This document shows, piece by piece, positions 54,846-62,457 of a stretch of DNA of 64,000 bases. The notes beneath the pieces were generated by a model, which saw only the letters and a program-made list of their open reading frames with translations, did not search any database and was not told the origin of the DNA. The stretch lies in assembly GCA_021730785.1 (NCBI GenBank), contig JAKFWF010000042.1, positions 1-64,000 of the forward strand. The letters run 5' to 3'. Every line of letters begins with the position of its first letter. Within the stretch, counting starts at the first letter, position 1. The stretch comes from Hyphomicrobiaceae bacterium. GTDB taxonomy: Bacteria; Pseudomonadota; Alphaproteobacteria; Rhizobiales; Hyphomicrobiaceae. Made by a program: the position numbers and the translations under genes.

Positions 54846-55427
54846 CTACACGAACAGTTTGACCGCCGCGAATCCGCCGACGAGCATCACTACCGCCGCC
54901 GTGGTCACCAGCGTCAGCCGCTTCTCGATGAACAGGCGGATCGGTTCGCCGAACCAGTACAGGAGGCCGGCCACCAGGAAAAAGCGCATGGCACGGGCGA
55001 TGATGCTGGCGCCGATGAACGCGGCCAGATTCATGTGCGCTGCGCCCGCCGTGATCGTCAGCAGCTTGTAGGGGATCGGCGTCATGCCCTTGACGATCAG
55101 GATCAAGACGCCGTTCTCACTGAACCAAGCGGCGGCCTGCTGGAATTTGCCGGCGAGACCGTAGAAGTTGAGCACGCCCTGGCCGATGCTCTCGAGCAGG
55201 AAGTAGCCAATTGCATAGCCGGCGACGCCCCCCAGGACCGAACTCACGGTGGCGAGGGCAGCGAAGAACCACGCCTTGGCCCGCTCCTTGATCACCATCG
55301 GGATCAGCATCACGTCGGGCGGGATTGGAAAGAACGAGCTTTCTGCAAACGACACCGCGAACAGCGCATGCGGCGCATAGCGGCCGCCGGCCAAGCCCAT
55401 CATCCAGTCATAGAGGCGTTTGATCAT
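54846..55427 (-). CDS. YqaA/DedA-family membrane protein
   Basis: 193 residues, SNARE-associated/VTT-type membrane protein. Motifs: FAVSFAESSFFPIPPDVMLIP, YAIGYFLLESIGQ and KGMTPIPYKLLTITAG. DedA-family proteins help move lipids across membranes. It probably forms an operon with dsbB. ATG 55427. Confidence 0.92.
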   Translation of the reverse strand: MIKRLYDWMMGLAGGRYAPHALFAVSFAESSFFPIPPDVMLIPMVIKERAKAWFFAALATVSSVLGGVAGYAIGYFLLESIGQGVLNFYGLAGKFQQAAAWFSENGVLILIVKGMTPIPYKLLTITAGAAHMNLAAFIGASIIARAMRFFLVAGLLYWFGEPIRLFIEKRLTLVTTAAVVMLVGGFAAVKLFV

Positions 55428-55578
55428 GGCTGAGCACCTACAGGGGGAGGTGCGCCATTGTCTACAGGCTCGAAGTTAGCGAGCCGTATCGAACGGCCTG
55501 GACGGCGAGTGAAACTCTCGCCGTCTGAATGGATATGACGTGCTCACAACACCTGCAGTGCCACCCGCGGCGGCACGA

Positions 55579-56028
55579 TCATGCCGCCAGCAGCTTCTTG
55601 ACCTGCACGATCATGGCAACGCAGGCCTGGACGCAGTTTTTGCATTCCACATGATGCGATTCGTGCTTGCGGCACTCGGCCTCGCAGTCGGTGCACACGT
55701 CGAGGCAGACTTTTGCAAGCGCCTTCAGGTGCTTGGCATCCTGTTCGGCGAACCCGGCCATGGCGGTGGTCACCACCAGCATGGCGCGCGTGGTGCGCAG
55801 GCAGTCGAGCAGGGATTTGTCGCCAGCTGTCGTCAGCCGGATGCAGTGTTTCAGGCAGACATCGCCCACGTCGACGCAGTTCTTTGCCGCCGCCTTCAGC
55901 TCGACATGGGTGGATACAGGCGATTGGGCCTGGGCCCCGTGCCCCGAGAACACTGCGGCAGCTGCAGCAGTCATCAGCACGGCCCGACGGCTCGTGCCGG
56001 AGATCGCAGGCAAGGGTAACGTTTTCAC
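55579..56028 (-). CDS. Csp1-like four-helix copper-storage protein
   Basis: 149 residues from GTG 56028. A twin-Arg-like signal (SGTSRRAVLMTAAAAAVFSG) exports it. The mature part has eleven Cys on helices: NCVDVGDVCLKHC, DCLR, VCLDVCTDCEAEC and ECKNCVQAC, plus His, the pattern of Csp proteins that bind many Cu(I) ions. GTG 56028 with GGAG 8 bp upstream is preferred over the frame start at 56079. No copper exporter is adjacent. Confidence 0.85.
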   Translation of the reverse strand: MKTLPLPAISGTSRRAVLMTAAAAAVFSGHGAQAQSPVSTHVELKAAAKNCVDVGDVCLKHCIRLTTAGDKSLLDCLRTTRAMLVVTTAMAGFAEQDAKHLKALAKVCLDVCTDCEAECRKHESHHVECKNCVQACVAMIVQVKKLLAA

Positions 56029-56331
56029 AGAGCAGTCTCCGGCCGAGTTTGGTTGCAACGCGCACTTTGCGTATGGCATTTGCCTGAGCTATGCCAATTA
56101 ATCCTTCGTGATCACGGGCAGACATTACGCATTCATGGCATACAATGCGGTGAATGTGGTCGGTGATCACCGCACACGGCAATCATCATCAAGCCGTTGT
56201 GCGCGCGGCAATCCAGCTGTATCGGTCGAGCCACGGCGTTGATCTAGTTTTGCGGGGCTCACCTGAACATCGGCACCACACTTGTCTCCGGCAGCACAGC
56301 GGCCCGCGGCTTCGAACGCACGTCGACGTGG

Positions 56332-57000
56332 GTGTTCGACCTCGACAACACGCTCTATCCGGCCGAGTGCGATCTGTTCGCCCAGGTCGATCGGCGCATG
56401 GGGGAGTATGTCGCAACCTTCCTCGGTGTGCCCTATGTCTATGCCCGCCATTTGCAGAAGAGCTACTACCGGCAATTCGGCACCACCCTGTCGGGCCTCA
56501 TGAAGGTCCATCGCATGGACCCGAAGCCGTTCCTCGATTACGTCCATGACATCGATCTGGCGCCGGTCCAGCCGGCACCCGCGTTGGCCGCGGCCATCGA
56601 CCGGCTGCCCGGCCGCAAGATCATTTTCACCAACGGCTCGGTGCGGCATGCGGAAAACGTCGCCGGCAAGCTTGGCGTGTTGCACCTGTTCGAGGGCATC
56701 CACGACATCGTCGCTTGCGAATACGTGCCAAAGCCGCACGCGCCGGCCTACGCCGGATTCCTGAAGTCGTTCGCCGTTGCGCCGGAAACGGCTGCCATGT
56801 TCGAAGACATGCCGCACAATCTCGAACAGCCGCACGCGCTCGGCATGACGACGGTCCTCGTGCATTCAAGCTACATGGATCATCCGATCCAGCAGAAGAT
56901 CAAGGGGTGGGCCGCCCCGCCCGACCACATTCATCACATGACGGAAAACCTCACCGGATTCCTCGACACCCTCAATGCCAACCGCGCCCCTGTCGGCTAA
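56332..57000 (+). CDS. Pyrimidine 5'-nucleotidase (HAD family), 5' end uncertain
   Basis: At least 222 residues. HAD motif I is FDLDNTLYPAECDLF; later FTNGSVRH, KPHAPAY and FEDMPHNL are as in pyrimidine 5'-nucleotidases that remove phosphate from UMP/CMP-type substrates. The start is a problem: GTG 56332 is only three codons before the catalytic Asp. The frame is open upstream to TAG at 56245-56247 with family-like residues but no ATG or GTG; a CTG at 56263 or a mutated start may be used. Confidence 0.85.
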   Translation: MFDLDNTLYPAECDLFAQVDRRMGEYVATFLGVPYVYARHLQKSYYRQFGTTLSGLMKVHRMDPKPFLDYVHDIDLAPVQPAPALAAAIDRLPGRKIIFTNGSVRHAENVAGKLGVLHLFEGIHDIVACEYVPKPHAPAYAGFLKSFAVAPETAAMFEDMPHNLEQPHALGMTTVLVHSSYMDHPIQQKIKGWAAPPDHIHHMTENLTGFLDTLNANRAPVG

Positions 57001-57015
57001 AGCGAAATTCGCCCC

Positions 57016-57918
57016 ATGCTGAGTTTGCTGTGGATTCCCTTCACGGTCGCCGCCGCCGCAGGCCAGACCGCGCGCAACGCCATGCAGCGTCACTTGACGT
57101 CGGCGTTGGGCACGGCGGGTGCGACGCAGGTGCGGTTTCTCTATGGACTGCCGTTCGGATTACTGTTCCTCGCCGGCGTGCTGCTGATTACCGGCGCACC
57201 GCTTCCCGGCATGACGCCGCGCTCGCTGATTTTTACAGCCATCGGCGCGGTGACGCAGATCGTGGCCACCGGCCTGATGCTGGCGGCCATGCAGTCGCGC
57301 GGGTTTGCCGTGACGACCGCCTACACCAAGACCGAGCCGGTGCAAGTCGCCCTGTTCGGGCTCGCAGTGCTTGGCGATCCGCTGACACTGAACGGCGCGC
57401 TCGGCTGCCTGATCGCAACCATCGGTGTCGGCCTGATGTCGTGGAAGCCGGGCGCCGCGACAGAGCCCGGCAGCTGGCGCGCGGCGGCGCTCGGCATCAT
57501 TGCTGGCACGTTCTTTGCCATTTCGGCGATCGGATTTCGTGGCGGCATCGTCAATCTCACGGACGGCAATTTCCTGGTGCGGGCGACCACCACCCTGGCG
57601 CTCGGCTTGATTCTGCAGACGACGCTGCTCGCCACCTGGATGCTGTTGTTCGACCGGCCGCTGTTGCTGAAGATCCTGGGGGCCTGGCGGCAGTCGCTGG
57701 TTGCGGGCTTCATGGGCGCATTCGCCTCGCAATGCTGGTTCATCGCGTTTGCCCTCACCAGCGCCGCCAACGTGCGAACGTTGGGCCTGGTCGAAGTGCT
57801 GTTCGCCCAAGCCATGTCGAAGCGCGTGTTCGCCCAGGATACCAGTGCCCGGGAGAAGATCGGCATGGTGCTGATCGTCGCCGGGGTCGCCGTGCTGCTG
57901 CTGGGGGCGTTCGGATAG
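57016..57918 (+). CDS. DMT/EamA-family transporter
   Basis: 300 residues with about ten membrane helices arranged as two EamA repeats; the first begins near ATQVRFLYGLPFGLLF, and AYTKTEPVQVALFGLAVLGDPLT is the typical end of helix 4. It exports or imports a small metabolite; substrate unknown. ATG 57016 lies 15 bp after the nucleotidase stop, so both may be cotranscribed. Confidence 0.88.
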   Translation: MLSLLWIPFTVAAAAGQTARNAMQRHLTSALGTAGATQVRFLYGLPFGLLFLAGVLLITGAPLPGMTPRSLIFTAIGAVTQIVATGLMLAAMQSRGFAVTTAYTKTEPVQVALFGLAVLGDPLTLNGALGCLIATIGVGLMSWKPGAATEPGSWRAAALGIIAGTFFAISAIGFRGGIVNLTDGNFLVRATTTLALGLILQTTLLATWMLLFDRPLLLKILGAWRQSLVAGFMGAFASQCWFIAFALTSAANVRTLGLVEVLFAQAMSKRVFAQDTSAREKIGMVLIVAGVAVLLLGAFG

Positions 57919-57938
57919 TTCCGATAGTGCCGATAGTG
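57912..57938 (+). repeat. 9-bp tandem repeat at the end of the DMT gene
   Basis: CCGATAGTG twice (57921-57929, 57930-57938) after one diverged copy (57912-57920) that contains the TAG stop. Probably slippage. Confidence 0.7.
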
Positions 57939-57946
57939 CCGAGCGC

Positions 57947-59017
57947 CTACCCCCGCTTGGCGGTCATCGCCAGCAGCTCGCGGACCTGCTCCTTCCAGAA
58001 TTTGGCGAACCCGGTGGTGCCGTGCCCGCGTGTGTCGGTACTCGCCGGGATGAGGAACAGCCGGCCGTTCTTCAGGCGCTTGATCGCAGCGTCCATCAGA
58101 CCGGTTTCTGGTGGGTTGCGCTCGTCGTCGGCCGAGTTGATGGCAAGCACGGCACCCTCGATCCGTTCCAGCTGCGGTGCCGGATTGTAGTCGCGCGAAG
58201 AGTCCCACTGGTACAGGAAGTCATTGGCGTCGGCTGCGAACGGTGCCGCCAACCGGCCGTCAAGCAACTTGTCGGCCGCTTCGCGCGACGGCGCCGCTTT
58301 CTGCAAGGCAAGCGTGCCGCCGTTGGTTGCCAAGCCGTAGAACACGCTGGCGAATCGGGCTGCCTTGGGTTGGTCCGTGTAGTTGCCGTTCTTCCAGTCG
58401 GGGTCGCTGCGAATCGAATCGGTGATGAGGCGGCGCAGCATCCAGTTGCGGCTCGACATTTCGGTCGGCTGCGACGCCATCGGCACCAGGACGTCGGCGA
58501 AGCCCGGGTATTTTACACCCCAGACCCAGGTGTGCATGCCGCCCATGGAGTTACCGAGGACGAGGCGCAGGCGCTTCAAGCCCAGCCCCTCGGTGACGAG
58601 CCGATACTGGGCCAGTACCATGTCATCGTAATTGTACTTGGGAAACTTTGCCCGCATGCCGTCGGATGGTTTGGCGGATTTGCCGGCACCAAGGGCATCC
58701 GGCAGTATGATGAAGTACTTGGTTGCATCGAGTGGCTGGCCAGCGCCGAACAGTTCGCCGGCGAAGTCGGCCGACAGCATGCCGGTGCCCGATCCGGCCG
58801 TGCCGTGCAGAATGAGGATCGGCTCGCCCGTGGGCTCGCCGATGGTGGTATAGTGCAGGCGAACCTCGGGCATGACTTCACCCGTGGTAAATCGAAAGTC
58901 CTTGGCGATCCAGCTCGCCGGCTTGGGCGCTGGATAGTCTGCAGCCGAAGCCGCCACCTGCAGAATTGACCAAAAGCACAGTACAAGCGTCGCTCTCAAC
59001 GCCAAGCGCATCGTCAT
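57947..59017 (-). CDS. Exported alpha/beta hydrolase, homoserine O-acetyltransferase-like
   Basis: 356 residues with a signal peptide (about 1-25, ending SAA). The fold resembles MetX: ILILHGTAGSGTG, FIILPDALGAGKS and the nucleophile elbow LGNSMGGMHTW (about residue 148); Asp/His are probably in INSADDERNPP and TRGHGTTG. MetX itself is cytoplasmic, so the exported form likely hydrolyses another ester. ATG 59017. Confidence 0.82.
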   Translation of the reverse strand: MTMRLALRATLVLCFWSILQVAASAADYPAPKPASWIAKDFRFTTGEVMPEVRLHYTTIGEPTGEPILILHGTAGSGTGMLSADFAGELFGAGQPLDATKYFIILPDALGAGKSAKPSDGMRAKFPKYNYDDMVLAQYRLVTEGLGLKRLRLVLGNSMGGMHTWVWGVKYPGFADVLVPMASQPTEMSSRNWMLRRLITDSIRSDPDWKNGNYTDQPKAARFASVFYGLATNGGTLALQKAAPSREAADKLLDGRLAAPFAADANDFLYQWDSSRDYNPAPQLERIEGAVLAINSADDERNPPETGLMDAAIKRLKNGRLFLIPASTDTRGHGTTGFAKFWKEQVRELLAMTAKRG

Positions 59018-59129
59018 GCCGAATCCCTCCTGATCAGGGGCGCATCACACAATTCCATGCTCCCGTTAGACGAACCTAACCGAACTGGCTGGCATCGGCG
59101 AGAGGCGATCGATCAGGGCGGGGCGTGTA

Positions 59130-60020
59130 TTAGCGTGAGCGACGCGGGTTCATGTAGAGGTCGGCTTCCTGGCGCTCCAATTTCGGCACCAGCCTGCCGG
59201 CGTGGATGGCCCGGTGGGTCGCCTTGATGTGCGCCCGGCAGCTGCGGTTGAACAACAGCATGCCGCAGAACAGCTTGAGCACCAGCAGCAGGCGCTTGTC
59301 CTTATGGGCACGCAGCACACGGCCTTTCCATTTGCCACCGAGCGACAGCAGCGCGCCGTCGAGATGTCCGACCACGCGATCCTGCTGATCGTAGAGTGTG
59401 TAGTCCTGGCCGAATGCGAAGATGTCGCGGCGCAGGCGGTAGAACTCCACCTGGTCGTCTTCCAATAGGAAGAAAGAGAAATTCTCCGGCATGAACGGCC
59501 ATTTGTGGGCGGAGCGCTCCAGATAGACCATCTGCTTGTGGTCGCCGATGTTCAGCGAGTAGGCGATTACCGGCAACCCGTGGGCGCCGTGAGTCAATTG
59601 GAGTGAGCGGCCGATCATCAAATCCATGGTGGCGTGCCAGTTGAGCTTCTCGCCGAACAGCTTGAAGACAAGGCGCTTGTCCATGTCGGTGTTCTTGGTC
59701 CACAGGTCGGCACGGTAGCCGAGAAGGCCGGTGCGTTCGCCGTTCTCGGTGACCTCGGCATAGATGTCCATGTCGGAGGTGAACTGGCGCGACTTCGCCT
59801 TGTTGCGGTCGCGCCTCCAGAAACCGAACTCGACCGAATTGAAGTTGGTCAGCCAGACGTCGATCTGGAACTCGTCATAGCGTGCTTCTCTGGCCGCGAT
59901 CTCGGACCCGGGCTTGGTGGCTGGCTTTGCCGGTGCGCGGGTCTGCACCTCCTCGCGGGCCTCGCGTGCGGCATCGGCGGCGGCGTTGTCGGCTGCAACG
60001 GTCGTGCTACTGGCTGCCAT
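59130..60020 (-). CDS. Unknown protein, possibly tubby/LURP-like fold
   Basis: 296 residues. An Ala/Lys-rich leader (about 1-45) precedes a beta-rich part with YLERSAHKWPFMPENFSFFLL and YTLYDQQDRVVGHLDGALLSLGGKWKGRVL. The alternating aromatic and 'VVGHLDGALLSLGG' pattern faintly recalls LURP-one/scramblase-like barrels, but I cannot assign it. The end is basic (MNPRRSR). ATG 60020. Confidence 0.6.
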   Translation of the reverse strand: MAASSTTVAADNAAADAAREAREEVQTRAPAKPATKPGSEIAAREARYDEFQIDVWLTNFNSVEFGFWRRDRNKAKSRQFTSDMDIYAEVTENGERTGLLGYRADLWTKNTDMDKRLVFKLFGEKLNWHATMDLMIGRSLQLTHGAHGLPVIAYSLNIGDHKQMVYLERSAHKWPFMPENFSFFLLEDDQVEFYRLRRDIFAFGQDYTLYDQQDRVVGHLDGALLSLGGKWKGRVLRAHKDKRLLLVLKLFCGMLLFNRSCRAHIKATHRAIHAGRLVPKLERQEADLYMNPRRSR

Positions 60021-60128
60021 GGCAAGTCTCCTCGAGCGCGCGAATCAGCTGGCGACGAAGCTAGCATCTGGCGGCTGGCAACTTGCGGTAGTGGGGCGAG
60101 AAATCCGGGGAAAAGCCCTTGGTAGCGC

Positions 60129-60797
60129 CTATGCGCGCGTGCCGAAGATCGCGCTACCGACCCGCACATGGGTTGCCCCGAAGGCGATTGCGGTTTCGAA
60201 ATCGGCACTCATGCCCATGCTCAGGCCTGCGAGCCCAAGCTCCTTCGCCTGCTTGGCGAGGAACGCGAAGTGCACCGCCGCTTCCTCCTCGACCGGGGGA
60301 ATGCACATCAGGCCGGCAATCTCGAGTTTGAGGTCATCGCGGCATAGCGCGACGAAGGCTGCCGTGTCCTTTGGAACGATGCCGGCCTTCTGCGGCTCCT
60401 CGCCGGTATTGACCTGGACGAACAACTTCGGTCGGCGCCCCTGGCTGGCGCATTCCGCCGCGATCGCATGGGCGATCTTGGGTCGATCGACGGTGTGAAT
60501 ACAATTGAACAGGGCAACAGCTTCGCGGGCCTTGTTCGACTGTAACGGGCCGATCAGATGCAGTTCGATGTCGTGAAACCGGGCCGTGAGAGATGGCCAT
60601 TTGCTCTGCGCTTCCTGCACCCGATTTTCACCGAACAGCCGCTGGCCGGCGTCGAGCACCGGCAGGATATCTAGGGCGCCATAGGTCTTCGACACGGCGA
60701 TGAGGTGGGTTGTGCCCAGTGGGCGGCGGGCGGCCTGCCCGGCGTCCGCAATGCGCGCCTTGATCTGGCGCAGGCGCAGTGCCGATTCGTCACGCAT
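60129..60797 (-). CDS. YggS-family PLP homeostasis protein
   Basis: 222 residues. PLP-binding Lys in LIAVSKTYGALDI (about residue 36), then FGENRVQEAQSKW, HLIGPLQSNKAR and the final SMGMSADFETAIAFGATHVRVGSAIFG. YggS/PROSC binds PLP and keeps its level in balance without known catalysis. Its start at 60797 overlaps the fic stop by 8 bp, so the two genes are translationally coupled. Confidence 0.93.
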   Translation of the reverse strand: MRDESALRLRQIKARIADAGQAARRPLGTTHLIAVSKTYGALDILPVLDAGQRLFGENRVQEAQSKWPSLTARFHDIELHLIGPLQSNKAREAVALFNCIHTVDRPKIAHAIAAECASQGRRPKLFVQVNTGEEPQKAGIVPKDTAAFVALCRDDLKLEIAGLMCIPPVEEEAAVHFAFLAKQAKELGLAGLSMGMSADFETAIAFGATHVRVGSAIFGTRA

Positions 60798-61989
60798 GGC
60801 CGCCCTCGCTTTCTTCGTAGAAACCGTGGAGCCCTGGCAAACCGGCAGTGTCCTCGAACCCCATGGGAAAGTAGGGCTCAAAGGTGTGACCGTCATTCGC
60901 CAAGAGATCGATGTAGCGGCGATTGACGAACAGCTTGTCGCGGCCGAACTTCTTTTCCTGCAGTACGCCAAGGCGCACCAACTCTTTCAGATAGACCGAG
61001 GCCGTCTGGCGCTTGGCGATACTCCGTTCCGTCAGATGCGCGATCCGACAATAGGGCTGGGCGAATATCGCATCGATCAAGGCGCGCGAATGGATCGGCA
61101 TCGCTTGTGAGCGTGTCACGTGGGCTGAGGTGTGGGCCATGAGATCGCGGATACTGCGGATCTTGTTGGTCGTCCAGGTGGAGGTCTGCTCCACTGCCTC
61201 CAGCACGTAGAGGATCCACGATTCCCAATGGCCGTGCGCAGTCACGCCGCCGAGCAGCCGGTAGTAGTCGCCACGCGTGCGCAAGATGTGCCGGCTCAGG
61301 TACAGGGTCGGCTGGGTCAGCAGTCCATCCTGGATCAGCGACAGGATGTTGATGATGCGCCCGGTCCGGCCGTTGCCGTCGCTGAATGGGTGAATGGCTT
61401 CGAACTGGTAGTGCTGGATCGCCATGCGGACCAGCGGATCGAGGTCCGACGGTTCGTTGATGAACGTTTCCCAGTTGTGCATGAGATCACGAATATGGTC
61501 CGGGCCCTGCGGCGGCGTGTAGATTACCTCGCCGGTGTAGGTGTTGATCAGTGCGGTTCCGGGCGTGCTGCGCACGTCAATGTGCGGCGCCTTGATCGCG
61601 CGGCAGATATCGATGGCGGTTGTCGTTGTGAGCGGCTGCCGCTTGAGAGATGCGACACCGGCATAGAGCGCGCTGCGATATCGCAGGGCTTCCTTGGACG
61701 CCGGATCGTCCTGGGCCTCGCCAAGGGAAGCCTCACGGAACAGATCGTCGTGGGTCGTGACGATGTTCTCGATTTCCGAGCTGTCCTTGGCCTCCAGCAG
61801 CGGGATGGTGTTGATCAGCACGGACTGGTCCGGGATCAGCAACCCGGCCGTGCGCAACTCGGCCAGCAAGGCGCGGGCCCGCACGCATGCCTTCAGAACG
61901 GACTTCGTTTCCAAGTCGCCAGGCGGCGGCAGCAGCGGCAGCTGATCGTAGGGCACTTTGGGGTTGTTGCGGCTTGTTAACGCAATCAT
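60790..61989 (-). CDS. Class II Fic AMP-transferase with C-terminal winged helix
   Basis: 399 residues, similar in layout to Shewanella SoFic. The Fic motif HPFSDGNGRTGR (about 214-225) holds the catalytic His. The inhibitory helix (S/T)xxxE(G/N) is present as SSEIEN (residues 70-75), so class II. The C-terminal third (about 310-370, RIAHLTERSIAKRQTASVYL and the following LVRLGVLQEK) is a winged helix. ATG 61989 has GGAG 9 bp upstream and overlaps a TGTCGACA palindrome. It adds AMP to protein targets; they are unknown. yggS follows in overlap. Confidence 0.9.
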   Translation of the reverse strand: MIALTSRNNPKVPYDQLPLLPPPGDLETKSVLKACVRARALLAELRTAGLLIPDQSVLINTIPLLEAKDSSEIENIVTTHDDLFREASLGEAQDDPASKEALRYRSALYAGVASLKRQPLTTTTAIDICRAIKAPHIDVRSTPGTALINTYTGEVIYTPPQGPDHIRDLMHNWETFINEPSDLDPLVRMAIQHYQFEAIHPFSDGNGRTGRIINILSLIQDGLLTQPTLYLSRHILRTRGDYYRLLGGVTAHGHWESWILYVLEAVEQTSTWTTNKIRSIRDLMAHTSAHVTRSQAMPIHSRALIDAIFAQPYCRIAHLTERSIAKRQTASVYLKELVRLGVLQEKKFGRDKLFVNRRYIDLLANDGHTFEPYFPMGFEDTAGLPGLHGFYEESEGGHA

Positions 61990-62368
61990 GTCGACAAACT
62001 CCAGTGTGATGGACATATAGATCGGAAAGCGTCGATTTGGCAAGCAGATTCCATCAACGTGTCGATCAAGATCGTAAAAATCGACATGGTGGCTAGATGC
62101 AGGTGTTGAATCGACATATCTGCAAATAAAATCGATTTTTATGACTTAGATCGACACATTTTTTGGACATGTCGATCCAATGGCTAAGTTGCCAGAACAT
62201 GTCGATTTTCGCGTCTTCAATCGACATACAGGTGAATTACATCCATTGCATCGACACATTAGGAGGAATGTGTCGATATATGCAAAAAAATCAACATTTC
62301 CTGTAACATCTGATGATTGAATCGACCCTTTGGCGGCATATGTCGATCAATTCAAATTTCATCGACAT
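61988..62368. promoter_or_regulatory. Array of about 17 phased TGTCGAT/ATCGACA sites (operator candidate)
   Basis: 8-bp sites with consensus ATGTCGAT (or its reverse, ATCGACAT) start at 61988, 62009, 62029, 62059, 62080, 62110, 62131, 62150, 62169, 62199, 62220, 62250, 62270, 62290, 62321, 62340 and 62361. Steps are 19-21 or 30-31 bp, all whole turns of DNA. Orientation is mixed; one pair (62250, 62270) forms an 11-bp perfect inverted repeat. The region is A/T-rich. It fills the gap between fic and leuS and overlaps the fic start, so it should control fic, probably by a cooperative repressor. Confidence 0.8.
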
Positions 62369-62457
62369 ATCTCTTGATTTCCGGGTCACCCTTGACCGCA
62401 CGGGCCCATTGGTGGCTCATACCGGCCGACATCCGGCCGACCGCTGAGAGATACCCC

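Noticed and set aside
62261-62325. A short frame after AGGAGG inside the site array
   Set aside because: The frame from 62268 is only 12 codons, the ribosome site is one base from the ATG, and the sequence is explained by the inverted operator-like sites.
61988-62368. CRISPR array in the fic-leuS gap
   Set aside because: The repeated unit is only about 8 bp, occurs in both orientations, and spacers of 12-23 bp do not fit CRISPR; no cas genes are present.
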